NCBI RefSeq assembly: GCF_001975985.1
Contig: NZ_MTQF01000001.1
Location: 642,943 to 706,942 of the forward strand
Origin: [Flexibacter] sp. ATCC 35103
GTDB lineage: Bacteria > Bacteroidota > Bacteroidia > Flavobacteriales > Flavobacteriaceae
Length of the DNA: 64,000 nt
Direction of reading: 5' to 3'
The first letter of the stretch is position 1; the number at the start of each line of letters is the position of its first letter. The position numbers and the translations under genes are program-made. A model generated the notes under the pieces. That model did no database searches, was not told the origin of the DNA, and saw nothing but the letters and a program-made list of their open reading frames with translations. Positions 15,092 through 24,369 of the stretch are shown here, piece after piece.

Positions 15092-15805
15092 ATGGGAAGA
15101 GCGTTCGAATTTAGAAAAGGAAGAAAAATGAAACGTTGGTCAGCAATGGCCAAAACATTTACCCGAATTGGTAAAGATATCGTTATGGCTGTTAAAGAAG
15201 GTGGTCCTAACCCAGATGCCAATTCTAGATTAAGAGCTGTAATACAAAATGCAAAAGCCGCTAACATGCCTAAGGACAATGTAGAGCGCGCGATAAAAAA
15301 TGCAAGTAATAAAGATACTGCCAACTATAAAGAGATTTTGTTTGAAGGATATGCTCCTCACGGAATTGCTATTTTGATCGAAACAGCATCTGACAACAAT
15401 AATAGAACGGTAGCAAATATTCGAAGCTATTTTAATAAATGTAACGGAACAATGGGAACTCAGGGTTCTGTTGAGTTTATGTTTGATCATACGTGTAATT
15501 TTAGAATTGCAAAAGGAAATCTGGATCCGGAAGAATTAGAACTTGAACTAATTGATTTTGGTGCCGAAGAGGTTTTTGAAGACGAAGACGGAATCTTAAT
15601 CTATGCTCCTTTTGGAAGTTTTGGTGCTTTGCAAAAAGAACTTGAAAACAGAGGCCTTGAAATTTTATCTTCAGGTTTTGAGCGCATTCCGCAAATTACC
15701 AAGGAACTAAACGAAGCTCAAATTGCTGACGTTGAAAAATTAATCGAAAAAATTGAAGAAGATGATGACGTAATGAACGTTTATCATACGATGCAGGAAG
15801 CATAA
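15092..15805 (+). CDS. yebC: YebC/PmpR family protein (TACO1-like)
   Basis: 237-residue cytoplasmic protein of the YebC/TACO1 family, described as a DNA-binding regulator in some bacteria and as a factor easing ribosome stalling in others. It opens with MGRAFEFRKGRKMKRWSAMA, followed by FTRIGKDIVMAVKEGGPNPD and the block NMPKDNVERAIKNASNKD. The middle holds YAPHGIAILIETASDNNNRT. The three-domain length is standard. A good promoter precedes it and a terminator follows, so it is monocistronic. Confidence 0.95.
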   Translation: MGRAFEFRKGRKMKRWSAMAKTFTRIGKDIVMAVKEGGPNPDANSRLRAVIQNAKAANMPKDNVERAIKNASNKDTANYKEILFEGYAPHGIAILIETASDNNNRTVANIRSYFNKCNGTMGTQGSVEFMFDHTCNFRIAKGNLDPEELELELIDFGAEEVFEDEDGILIYAPFGSFGALQKELENRGLEILSSGFERIPQITKELNEAQIADVEKLIEKIEEDDDVMNVYHTMQEA

Positions 15806-15828
15806 AATTTCTTTTTATATTAATATCA

Positions 15829-15859
15829 AAAGCTCTGATTTTTTCAGGGCTTTTTTTTT
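15829..15859 (+). terminator. Terminator after yebC
   Basis: Stem aaagctctga / tcagggcttt (one G-T pair) followed by nine Ts. Confidence 0.85.
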
Positions 15860-16145
15860 GAGGAAATGTGGAAAACCGTAAAGAATAGAAATATAGATTC
15901 TTTATGTTTGGCAAAAAATTAATAAAATTAACAATTAAGACTAATTGGTTTTTAAAAATTACTTATTTCAATTTTAAATAAGCATTTTCTTACATAAAAT
16001 AATAACTACAGAAAGTTATAGAAAATTTTATATCAATTATTTTCTTATTAAGAATTATATAATTTAGCTCAGCTTAAATTATATGTTCATTCAGTTATAT
16101 AGTTAATATATTATATTTTTTTTATCAAATCAAACCTACTATAAA
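15860..16145. other. AT-rich leader before the surface cluster
   Basis: 286 bases of very AT-rich sequence with no gene or clear hairpin. It must contain the promoter of the 16.1-36.7 kb cluster, but no TAnnTTTG box at a convincing distance from the TTG start was found. Confidence 0.6.
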
Positions 16146-19100
16146 TTGAAAAAAATTACTCCGAAGTTTCCCTCTTTCATATTAAGTTTAGTTTTATTAC
16201 TTATAAGTTTTACTAGTTTCTCTAATACTACTCTGGATACGATTAGTAATACTAAAAAAAATAATCTCATAATTACTAAAGGTTCTCAAAAAGGATTAAG
16301 CACTTTTTCTCATTATCCGCAAAATGAAGAAAATCAATTTACGGAATCTTATATTAAAAAAAACTTTCCTGTTGCAGATCCAACGAATAAAGATTTGAAC
16401 AAAGCAATGGAGCTTTTCAAGTCAATTGATATTAATAACAGTATTATAGATTTTTTAGAACCAAAAAATCTTGCAAGCTTACCTATAGGAGTAAAAAAAA
16501 ATATTAATGGTGTACAATACATGTTGGGTATTAGTAATGCCAAATTTACACCTGAGTATACTGAACTAACAGCATTTATAAGAATAATACTTCCTCAAAT
16601 AGATGCTACAGGTAAACAAAAAGAATTATTTTTTGGTGCAAATAATATTAAACTTTCTCATAAAGGAGGTTTAATGGGTGATAGTAATTTAGTACTATTA
16701 GGTGATGTTGCGATACCTATATTGGGAAAACAATCACTATTGATTTTAAAAGGTGGCATGAATATGTCCACCGGCAAAATCGAAAATAAAACCTATGTAA
16801 CAATCGATTGTAGTGGATTTAAAGAACTTGGAATAGCAGCAGATGTTCAATTTTCACAAAACATTATAAAACCTGTAGATGAAAACAATAAAGTAATCCC
16901 GGAAAAGTTTGTAATGGGATCTTTTCAGACTAGTGCTTCTAACTGGAATGACATTTTAATAGAACTTTCTTTGCCTAAATTTCAAATTAGTTCATTTAAC
17001 GGATTAATTTTTGAAGTCAAAAATGCTAAAATTGATTTAAGCGATGTTAGAAATCCTGATAAAATAAATTGGCCAGTAAATTACCAAACAGATTATTTGG
17101 TTCCTGGCAACGAACAATTATGGAGAGGTTTATATGCTGGTTCTGTCGATATAACTTTACCTGAAGAATTTCAAATAAAGGAAAACACGAAAAGAATCAC
17201 TTTTTCTGCAAAGGATTTACTAATTGACGGAATGGGAGTTTCGGGTACTTTTTCTGGAAATAACATCTTAGATTTAAACGAAGGTAGTGCTAGCGGATGG
17301 TCATTTTCTGTTAGCAATATTAATTTAGGTTTTAAAGCTAATACCTTAGTTTCAGGTGGTTTTGGAGGATCAATCGTATTGCCAATTTCTGATCCGGATA
17401 AAAAATGTAAGGATGGAGCTAATATTGCACTTGCTTACACTGCCAGCATTAATCCTATAGATCATGAATATCTTTTAAGAGCCGATGTAAATAAAAATCT
17501 TTGCTTTCCGGTTTTTAAAGCAACTGCAAATATTGAAAAAGGTTCATATATTGAATTGAAGGTCAAAAATGGAAATTTTTTACCTAAAGCATTATTAAAT
17601 GGAAATCTTACTATAGCTGCTGGTATTGTAGAACAGAGCGAAGTTGAATCAGAAAAAGATGCTAATGCTCCAAAAACCACTTTCATGTATGAAAATGGTG
17701 CAACTTCAGGAGCACTTTATGATATGAAGAACGTCACATCTGATACGGATAATAAAGAAACTCCGAAAACAGAAACTGATGACACAAAAAAAACGATACT
17801 TTTTGATGGAATTATATTTCAAAATTTACAATTACAAACTGTAACTCCTATTATTAAAGCTGATTATTTTGGTTACAAAAATAATTTTGATGAAGGTCCT
17901 AAATCTTCAAAAGTTGCAAATTTCCCAATTACCATTCATGAAATTGCATTAATTGCAGATGATAATTCTGCAGCCCTAAGAGTAGATTTGTCTATTAATT
18001 TAATGCAGGATCAATTTAATGGAAGAACAAAATTTGATCTTGTTGGAAGGTTTAATGAAAAAAGCGGGATTCAAAAATGGAAATTTGATTACGTAAAATT
18101 TCAAAGAATAGATTTGGCAGCTGATATTGGAGGGGCCAAATTTGAAGGAAGTATTACCATAATGGATAACGATCCTATATATGGTAAAGGCTTTAAAGGA
18201 AATTTGAAAGCAGAATTTAAAGGAGGAATAATTGTAGAAGCAAATGCAATTTTTGGAAAAATGACAACTTTCAGGTATTGGTATGTAGATGCCATGGTTG
18301 ATGGTCTAAATATTCCTTGTAGTGCTTTTGTTATCAAAGGTTTTGGTGGTGGTGCATACTACAATATGAAAAAAGAAGGCTTTAGTTCTTCTTTTACAGC
18401 ATCTGGTGTTCAATATGTTCCAGATGAAGAGTCATCATTAGGAATAAAAGCCATGATTCATTTTGCTAATGCCGCAAGTCCAAATGCTTTTTGGGGAGGT
18501 GCAGGATTTGAAATTGCCTTTAATGATCACGGAGGTATAAATAGAATAAGTATTTACGGTGAAGGACATGTGATGCAAGAATTTGGCTTTAAAGCTCCTC
18601 TAAGTTCTTTAAAAAAGAATCTTCAGCAAGTAAGCTTAAAAGAAGGTACTTATTCTAAGGAAGCTTTAGACAAATTAAAAGAAAGTAATTTAATTGAAGC
18701 TTCAAAAGAAGTCTACCCGGACAGAGTATCCGGTCAAGCAGGACTTAATGCATATGCTGCAATAGAATATGATTTTAGATCTAAGACATTACACGGATCA
18801 TTTGATTTATATGTAGATGTTGCAGGCGGCATTATAAAAGGAAGATCCTCAAAAAATAGAGCTGGATGGGCAGTACTGCATTTTGCCCCGGACAAATGGT
18901 ATGTACGAATGGGAACTCCTACTGATAGATTAGGCCTTAAGATGACTATTGGACCTGTGGAGGTTGAAGCTGGAGGATATTTTATGGTTGGAGACGATAT
19001 TCCTACCAGTCCGCCGCCTCCTGATATTGTAGCGCAAATTCTTGGTTTAGATGTTGCGCAATTAGATTATATGCGAGATGAGAATAGTGTTGCATCAGGA

Positions 19101-20951
19101 AAAGGTTTTGCTTTTGGTTCAGATTTTAGTATAAAAACCGGAGATATGACTTTTCTACTTTTCTATGCAAATTTTCAAGCAGGATTTGGATTTGATATAA
19201 TGGTAAAAGATTATGGAGAAGCTCAATGTAAAGGATCCGGACAGATTGGTATTGATGGTTGGTATGCTAATGGTCAATCTTATGCATATCTTCAAGGAGA
19301 ATTAGGAATTAAGATTAAAATTTTTTCTATAAAAAAGAAAATCACCATTATAAAAGGTGGAGGAGCTGTTCTCTTACAAGCCAAATTACCTAATCCAGTA
19401 TGGATTAGGGGATATTTAGGTGGATATTTTAATTTATTAGGAGGCGCAGTCAAAGGTAGTTTTAGATTTAAATTAGAATTTGGTAAACAATGCGAATTCG
19501 TTAATGATACCCCATTAGGCGGTATGAAAACTATTGCTGATATAACTCCGGCAGATGGAACGAAAGACGTGAGTGTATTTGTATTATCTCAAGTTGGATT
19601 TAATATGCCTATTGAAAAAAACTTTAATATTGAAGATGATAAAGGGGTTAAAACTTATAAATTGAAACTTGAAGAGTATACAATTAAAAAAGATGGAGTA
19701 CCAATTGTAGCTGAAATATCATGGAATCAGACTAAAGATTTAGCAAGTTTTACATCTCATGACATATTACCTCCAAGTTCTAATCTAACACTAACGGTAA
19801 AAGTAAGTTTCTTAGAATATGTAAACGGATCATGGAAAGCCGTATATGACGATGGACAATTAGCAGTAGAAACCGAAACTAGAAACTTTACTACAGGTCT
19901 TGCTCCTAACAATATTCCAGTGAGTAATATTGCTTATTCTTATCCGGTATTCGATCAAAAGTATGTATACCAAAACGAATCAAAGCAGGCATATGTTGCT
20001 TTAAAAGTGGGACAACCTTATTTATTTGATTTAAAAGATGGACAATCTCAAAAAGCATATTATAAGACAGGTGATAATATAAGTACAGGATCTATAAGTT
20101 ATGATAGTGCTCGCAAAAAAGTTAGCGTTAGCCTGCCTTCCCTTCAAACCCTAAAGCAATATAATATTTCTTTGATGACTCTGGAAGCAAAAAATGATGC
20201 CAATAGTAATCTAACAGAAAATTTCGAAAATCAGGATTTAGGTACAGATTCAAATTTAGAAGTTAAAAGCAATAAATTAACCGAAACAATTACTGGTGGT
20301 CAAGGTATTGAGCTATTGCAATATAATTTCAACACTAGTCAATACAATACTTTTCAGGAAAAAATGGCAGCTAAAAAAGCAAGGAAAATACATATAGAAA
20401 TCATAGAGCCAGATGTTCATGCGATTTATTCAGAAAATGTACCAACAGAACCTTTTGATGAAATCGAAATAGTAGGTAATTCGAAAACTATGAATATACC
20501 ATTAATAAATGCCGAAGCAATATTAGATGATAGTTACTATATAAATGATATATATCCATTGGTTTATAAAGGATATCCGTTAGAAGCTGATTTAATATTA
20601 AACAGAGATCTAAACATATTAGGAAATCCACCTGTAAAAGGAATTGAGCTTCTTACAATGTACCTTTCTGAATTAACATATAATCCGAAAAGTGCTTATT
20701 TACGGGAGAGACTCCCTTATCGTTATAATCAACCTTTTTATTACAAAGAAGATTTTGTAAAGATTCAATATAAGGTAATCAATAAATATTTGAATACACA
20801 AAATCAAAGCATGATCAATAAATATAATTATATCATTCGTGGAGTATTTCCTATGATAAAAGATGGTGCCTACAATATGAAGTTAAACTACGTTCTCCCA
20901 GGTGGACAATCAGGAACTAGTTCTATTTTCACATTCAATAAAACAAATTAA
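16146..20951 (+). CDS. Giant exported all-beta protein, TTG start
   Basis: 1601-residue protein, not recognised as a named family. A signal peptide (MKKITPKFPSFILSLVLLLI then SFTSFS) begins directly at a TTG codon; the frame is open upstream only to a stop at 16104 and contains no ATG, so TTG is the best start. The body is rich in beta strands and glycine (GGFGGSIVLPIS, KGFGGGAYYNMKKEG, GPVEVEAGGYFMVGD). An Ig-like domain of the Big_5 type starts near residue 1130 (ITPADGTKDVSVFVLSQVGF). No T9SS sorting tail is seen: the end is GTSSIFTFNKTN. It is first in a co-directional cluster and is followed after one base by the Fn3 protein. Envelope location is inferred. Confidence 0.85.
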   Translation: MKKITPKFPSFILSLVLLLISFTSFSNTTLDTISNTKKNNLIITKGSQKGLSTFSHYPQNEENQFTESYIKKNFPVADPTNKDLNKAMELFKSIDINNSIIDFLEPKNLASLPIGVKKNINGVQYMLGISNAKFTPEYTELTAFIRIILPQIDATGKQKELFFGANNIKLSHKGGLMGDSNLVLLGDVAIPILGKQSLLILKGGMNMSTGKIENKTYVTIDCSGFKELGIAADVQFSQNIIKPVDENNKVIPEKFVMGSFQTSASNWNDILIELSLPKFQISSFNGLIFEVKNAKIDLSDVRNPDKINWPVNYQTDYLVPGNEQLWRGLYAGSVDITLPEEFQIKENTKRITFSAKDLLIDGMGVSGTFSGNNILDLNEGSASGWSFSVSNINLGFKANTLVSGGFGGSIVLPISDPDKKCKDGANIALAYTASINPIDHEYLLRADVNKNLCFPVFKATANIEKGSYIELKVKNGNFLPKALLNGNLTIAAGIVEQSEVESEKDANAPKTTFMYENGATSGALYDMKNVTSDTDNKETPKTETDDTKKTILFDGIIFQNLQLQTVTPIIKADYFGYKNNFDEGPKSSKVANFPITIHEIALIADDNSAALRVDLSINLMQDQFNGRTKFDLVGRFNEKSGIQKWKFDYVKFQRIDLAADIGGAKFEGSITIMDNDPIYGKGFKGNLKAEFKGGIIVEANAIFGKMTTFRYWYVDAMVDGLNIPCSAFVIKGFGGGAYYNMKKEGFSSSFTASGVQYVPDEESSLGIKAMIHFANAASPNAFWGGAGFEIAFNDHGGINRISIYGEGHVMQEFGFKAPLSSLKKNLQQVSLKEGTYSKEALDKLKESNLIEASKEVYPDRVSGQAGLNAYAAIEYDFRSKTLHGSFDLYVDVAGGIIKGRSSKNRAGWAVLHFAPDKWYVRMGTPTDRLGLKMTIGPVEVEAGGYFMVGDDIPTSPPPPDIVAQILGLDVAQLDYMRDENSVASGKGFAFGSDFSIKTGDMTFLLFYANFQAGFGFDIMVKDYGEAQCKGSGQIGIDGWYANGQSYAYLQGELGIKIKIFSIKKKITIIKGGGAVLLQAKLPNPVWIRGYLGGYFNLLGGAVKGSFRFKLEFGKQCEFVNDTPLGGMKTIADITPADGTKDVSVFVLSQVGFNMPIEKNFNIEDDKGVKTYKLKLEEYTIKKDGVPIVAEISWNQTKDLASFTSHDILPPSSNLTLTVKVSFLEYVNGSWKAVYDDGQLAVETETRNFTTGLAPNNIPVSNIAYSYPVFDQKYVYQNESKQAYVALKVGQPYLFDLKDGQSQKAYYKTGDNISTGSISYDSARKKVSVSLPSLQTLKQYNISLMTLEAKNDANSNLTENFENQDLGTDSNLEVKSNKLTETITGGQGIELLQYNFNTSQYNTFQEKMAAKKARKIHIEIIEPDVHAIYSENVPTEPFDEIEIVGNSKTMNIPLINAEAILDDSYYINDIYPLVYKGYPLEADLILNRDLNILGNPPVKGIELLTMYLSELTYNPKSAYLRERLPYRYNQPFYYKEDFVKIQYKVINKYLNTQNQSMINKYNYIIRGVFPMIKDGAYNMKLNYVLPGGQSGTSSIFTFNKTN

Positions 20952-20952
20952 C

Positions 20953-23034
20953 ATGAAGTCTAGATTTTTAATTCTACTTTCTTTTATTATAATTAGTAAA
21001 AGTTATGCGCAAGAAAAAAAGAGTGCAGAAGATAATACCATAAACGATATAAAAACGGAAATACAAGTCATAGCCAGAGTACAAAAAGACAAAATTTTAT
21101 TACGCTGGGCTGTTACAAATGCTATGGCCTGGAAAAAATTAAATACTTACGGATATTCATTAGAGAGGTACACTATAATAAAGGATAATAAAACTTTAGC
21201 AAATCCTGAAAAAGTAATTTTAGCTAAAGTTATTAAACCTGAACCCGCAGAAGCTTGGGAGACATTAATAGAGAGTAATGACAATGCTGCAATAGTTGCA
21301 CAGGCAATTTATGGGGAAGACTTTTCAGTTACCGGAACAGATAAATTAGAAAATATTGTCAACCTTTCTGAAGAAAATGAACAAAGATTTACGTTTGCCT
21401 TATTTACTGTCGACAAAGATTTTGAAATTGCTAAAAAAGCGGGATTAGGATTTGAAGATACAACTGCAAAACTCAATGAAAAATATGCTTATAGAATTTC
21501 TTCAAATGTACCTCAAAATGAAATAAATATTGAATATGGCGGAGTATTTACTGGCTTAAAAGAATATCAACCTTTACCAAAGCCAATGGATTTTACAGCA
21601 TATTTTACCGATAATAGTACAATGCTAAGCTGGAACTTTAAAATTTTATCTCATTCTTATGGCAGCTATTATGTAGAGCGATCAACAGATAAAAAAAATT
21701 TTCAACGACTAACAGATAAACCATATACCAATTTAAATCAACAGAACACTAATAACAACCAAATTTTTTATGTAGATTCTATAACCAATAATAAACCTTA
21801 CAGTTATAGAATTCAAGGTATATCATCGTTTGGAGAATTAGGTCCTTACTCAGAAATTATTACCGGAAAAGGTAAATCTATACTAAAATTTGTGCCACAT
21901 CTTACTGTTAAAGATTTTAAAGATGAGAATACTGTTACTTTATCTTGGGAATTCCCTGAAGAAGCAAATGGAGAAATATCAGGATTCGAACTTAATCGTT
22001 CTGATAATGATGATGAAAAATATACTACAGTAATAAAAAACATACCCGCCAAAAACCGTTCTGTAACATATAATAAACTTTCTGCAACAAACTACTTTAC
22101 CATTACAGCTATAGGAAAACAAGGAAATAACAGAGCTTCTTTTCCTATGCTTGTGCAACCAGTTGACTCTATTCCTCCATCTAAACCTTTAGGTTTAAAA
22201 GGAGTTATTGATAGTTTAGGAATTGTTAAAATTACTTGGGATCGTAACAAAGAAAAAGACTTAATGGGATATCGTATTTATAAAGGACATACTGCAGAAG
22301 AAGAATTTAGTCAAATAACTGTAAGTCCTCATGAGTTAAATAATTACGAAGATAAAGTAATTATAAAAAGTTTAAATAGCAAGGTATATTATAAAATTAT
22401 TGCTGTTGATACTCATTATAATATGTCTCCATCCTCAGATATACTAATTGTAAAGAAACCAGATGTTGTTCCTCCAACCTCGCCAGTTTTTACTAAATAC
22501 GAAATAAAAGATGGCATTATTTTTTTAGAATGGATTAATAGTCAAAGTGAAGATTTGGCTTCTCATCAATTATATCGTAAAGAAAACGACCAGGAAAAAT
22601 GGCAATTAATTTTTAATGATGCAACTAAACTAGAAACTTATCAAGATAAAAAAACAATAGAAGGTTCAACGTACAGATATGCCATTTTTGCGAAAGATGA
22701 AAGTGGTTTAACTTCTAATGCATCTCCTGAACTAGCTATATTTATACCTAAATACACTGTAAAACCAGCAGTAAAAGGATTTTATGCGCAAGCAAATATT
22801 GCAAAAAACGCCATAGAATTATCCTGGGATTATAAAGAATCCGATGTGGATAATTTTGAAATTTACAAGGCAACAAATCAGGAATCACTGCAATTAATAC
22901 AAGTGGTAAAAGCAGAATCAAGAAAACTATCAGATCCAACACTTACTATAAATACAACTTATAAATATGGAATAAGAGCTGTATTTAAAGATGGAAGAAT
23001 TTCTAAAATGGATTTTTACACAGTTAAATTTTAA
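20953..23034 (+). CDS. Exported Fn3-array protein
   Basis: 693-residue secreted protein. I chose the ATG at 20953, one base after the preceding stop, because it begins a clean signal peptide (MKSRFLILLSFIIISKSYAQ); a longer frame back to 20902 would overlap the upstream gene. From about residue 205 onward there are four to five fibronectin-type-III-like repeats, each with a W near the start and a Y-x-Y strand (for example NTVTLSWEFPEEANGEISGF; KITWDRNKEKDLMGYRIYKG; IFLEWINSQSEDLASHQLYR; AIELSWDYKESDVDNFEIYK). There is no enzyme domain and no clear T9SS tail. It is probably translationally coupled to the 1601-residue protein and may bind it or a surface glycan. Confidence 0.9.
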   Translation: MKSRFLILLSFIIISKSYAQEKKSAEDNTINDIKTEIQVIARVQKDKILLRWAVTNAMAWKKLNTYGYSLERYTIIKDNKTLANPEKVILAKVIKPEPAEAWETLIESNDNAAIVAQAIYGEDFSVTGTDKLENIVNLSEENEQRFTFALFTVDKDFEIAKKAGLGFEDTTAKLNEKYAYRISSNVPQNEINIEYGGVFTGLKEYQPLPKPMDFTAYFTDNSTMLSWNFKILSHSYGSYYVERSTDKKNFQRLTDKPYTNLNQQNTNNNQIFYVDSITNNKPYSYRIQGISSFGELGPYSEIITGKGKSILKFVPHLTVKDFKDENTVTLSWEFPEEANGEISGFELNRSDNDDEKYTTVIKNIPAKNRSVTYNKLSATNYFTITAIGKQGNNRASFPMLVQPVDSIPPSKPLGLKGVIDSLGIVKITWDRNKEKDLMGYRIYKGHTAEEEFSQITVSPHELNNYEDKVIIKSLNSKVYYKIIAVDTHYNMSPSSDILIVKKPDVVPPTSPVFTKYEIKDGIIFLEWINSQSEDLASHQLYRKENDQEKWQLIFNDATKLETYQDKKTIEGSTYRYAIFAKDESGLTSNASPELAIFIPKYTVKPAVKGFYAQANIAKNAIELSWDYKESDVDNFEIYKATNQESLQLIQVVKAESRKLSDPTLTINTTYKYGIRAVFKDGRISKMDFYTVKF

Positions 23035-23164
23035 AAATGAGACTAGAAATATAAATAGTATTAAAAAAACCTAAAAAACAATTTACAAACCAATTTACAA
23101 TACAAATATCTAACGATGAAATCATACTGCTCCAGATAAAATAATTGTATTAATAAATAAATCG

Positions 23165-24346
23165 ATGAAGAAAAAACTACTATTTTTTATATTTTTTTTA
23201 GGAAGCCTTTTAGCAAATGCCCAAACTGAGTATGCTGTATTAATTAAATCTCAGGTTAATCCACGTTCTGTTTGGCCACCGGACGACAATGAGGGATTTC
23301 ATTATGCTTTCGCCGGTGCGAATGGCTGTACTATAGATCTTTACGGAAGAGTTGACAAAGTACCTAAATATTGCTTTTTTTATGTTATTGGTGACCCAAC
23401 ACAATTACTTTTTACCGAAGGTATGGGAGCATCTCAAATATGTGGAACAATACGAAAAACTGTTGCATACAATAAAGATACTTTTTCATACTACTACTTC
23501 AATGGATGTCTCGCAGATTCTGAAATAATGGCAATACATATACCCGAACTTCCACCAGGAGAAACAAATGGAAAATGTAGTGAAGAAATTATAACCTTGA
23601 AAAATGGATGGAACTGGCGCTATCAATTAGATAATGGAGGATGGGTAAATTTTCCTTTACAATTTCAGGAAAAGACATCAATTTCCTTTAAAATAAAAGA
23701 TTTACCTGGTTATTCCAACCAGTCTCAAATTCATTTTCAAGCCGGCTATCAAACACAATTTACTAATATAAGAACTTATAATATTATTGGTTGCTCTCCT
23801 GAATTGCAGGAAAAAAAGCCAACTACTACAAATGTTAAATGTGATAATGAATCTTCAGGAAGTGCTACTTTAAAGTTTAAGACAGATCTAAATGATAACG
23901 ATAAATTTCTTTTTAATTTATATGTGTATAATATAAATCTGAATAGTTTCGAGTTTCTAAGTAGTGAATTTGCAGAGAAAAATCAAATTTACAATAAGAC
24001 ATTTACATGGAACAACATTGCATATGGAACTTATTTTATAAAATATCAGGCTCAAAGTACCTCTGATAATAACAATCGAACCGGATCCAATGCAATAAGT
24101 ACTGACCCTTTTATTATAGAAAATGTAGCGCCATTAACTTATACCGCAACAGGTGTGCAACCAAAATGCAGCACTGATACAGGTGGAATACTTATTCGGG
24201 CTGCTGGAGGAACACCTCCATATTATTATATTTTGAACAATCAAGCAAAAAAAGAACTTACTACAAATCCCTTTTTGATACCAATATCGAATGATGGAGA
24301 TCATAAAGTCATAATTCTTGATAGTAATAATTGCCTAGAAAAATAA
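23165..24346 (+). CDS. Exported protein ending in one SprB-like repeat
   Basis: 393-residue protein with signal peptide MKKKLLFFIFFLGSLLANAQ. The first 180 residues are unrecognised, with several cysteines (CTIDLYG, CFFYVIGD, ICGTIRKT, FNGCLAD). The final 60 residues match the start of an SprB repeat (PKCSTDTGGILIRAAGGTPP then YYYILNN) and stop at SNNCLEK, where such proteins normally continue with more repeats and a sorting tail. The next gene, 23 bases later, restarts with its own signal peptide and carries many such repeats, so this gene may be a shortened relative of it. T9SS export without a tail would be unusual; the product may stay periplasmic. Confidence 0.8.
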   Translation: MKKKLLFFIFFLGSLLANAQTEYAVLIKSQVNPRSVWPPDDNEGFHYAFAGANGCTIDLYGRVDKVPKYCFFYVIGDPTQLLFTEGMGASQICGTIRKTVAYNKDTFSYYYFNGCLADSEIMAIHIPELPPGETNGKCSEEIITLKNGWNWRYQLDNGGWVNFPLQFQEKTSISFKIKDLPGYSNQSQIHFQAGYQTQFTNIRTYNIIGCSPELQEKKPTTTNVKCDNESSGSATLKFKTDLNDNDKFLFNLYVYNINLNSFEFLSSEFAEKNQIYNKTFTWNNIAYGTYFIKYQAQSTSDNNNRTGSNAISTDPFIIENVAPLTYTATGVQPKCSTDTGGILIRAAGGTPPYYYILNNQAKKELTTNPFLIPISNDGDHKVIILDSNNCLEK

Positions 24347-24369
24347 ACTCAAAAATAAAGATATAGATT

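Noticed and set aside
20902..20952. Start of the Fn3-array protein at 20902
   Set aside because: It overlaps the end of the giant gene and would bury the signal peptide; the ATG at 20953 is clean.
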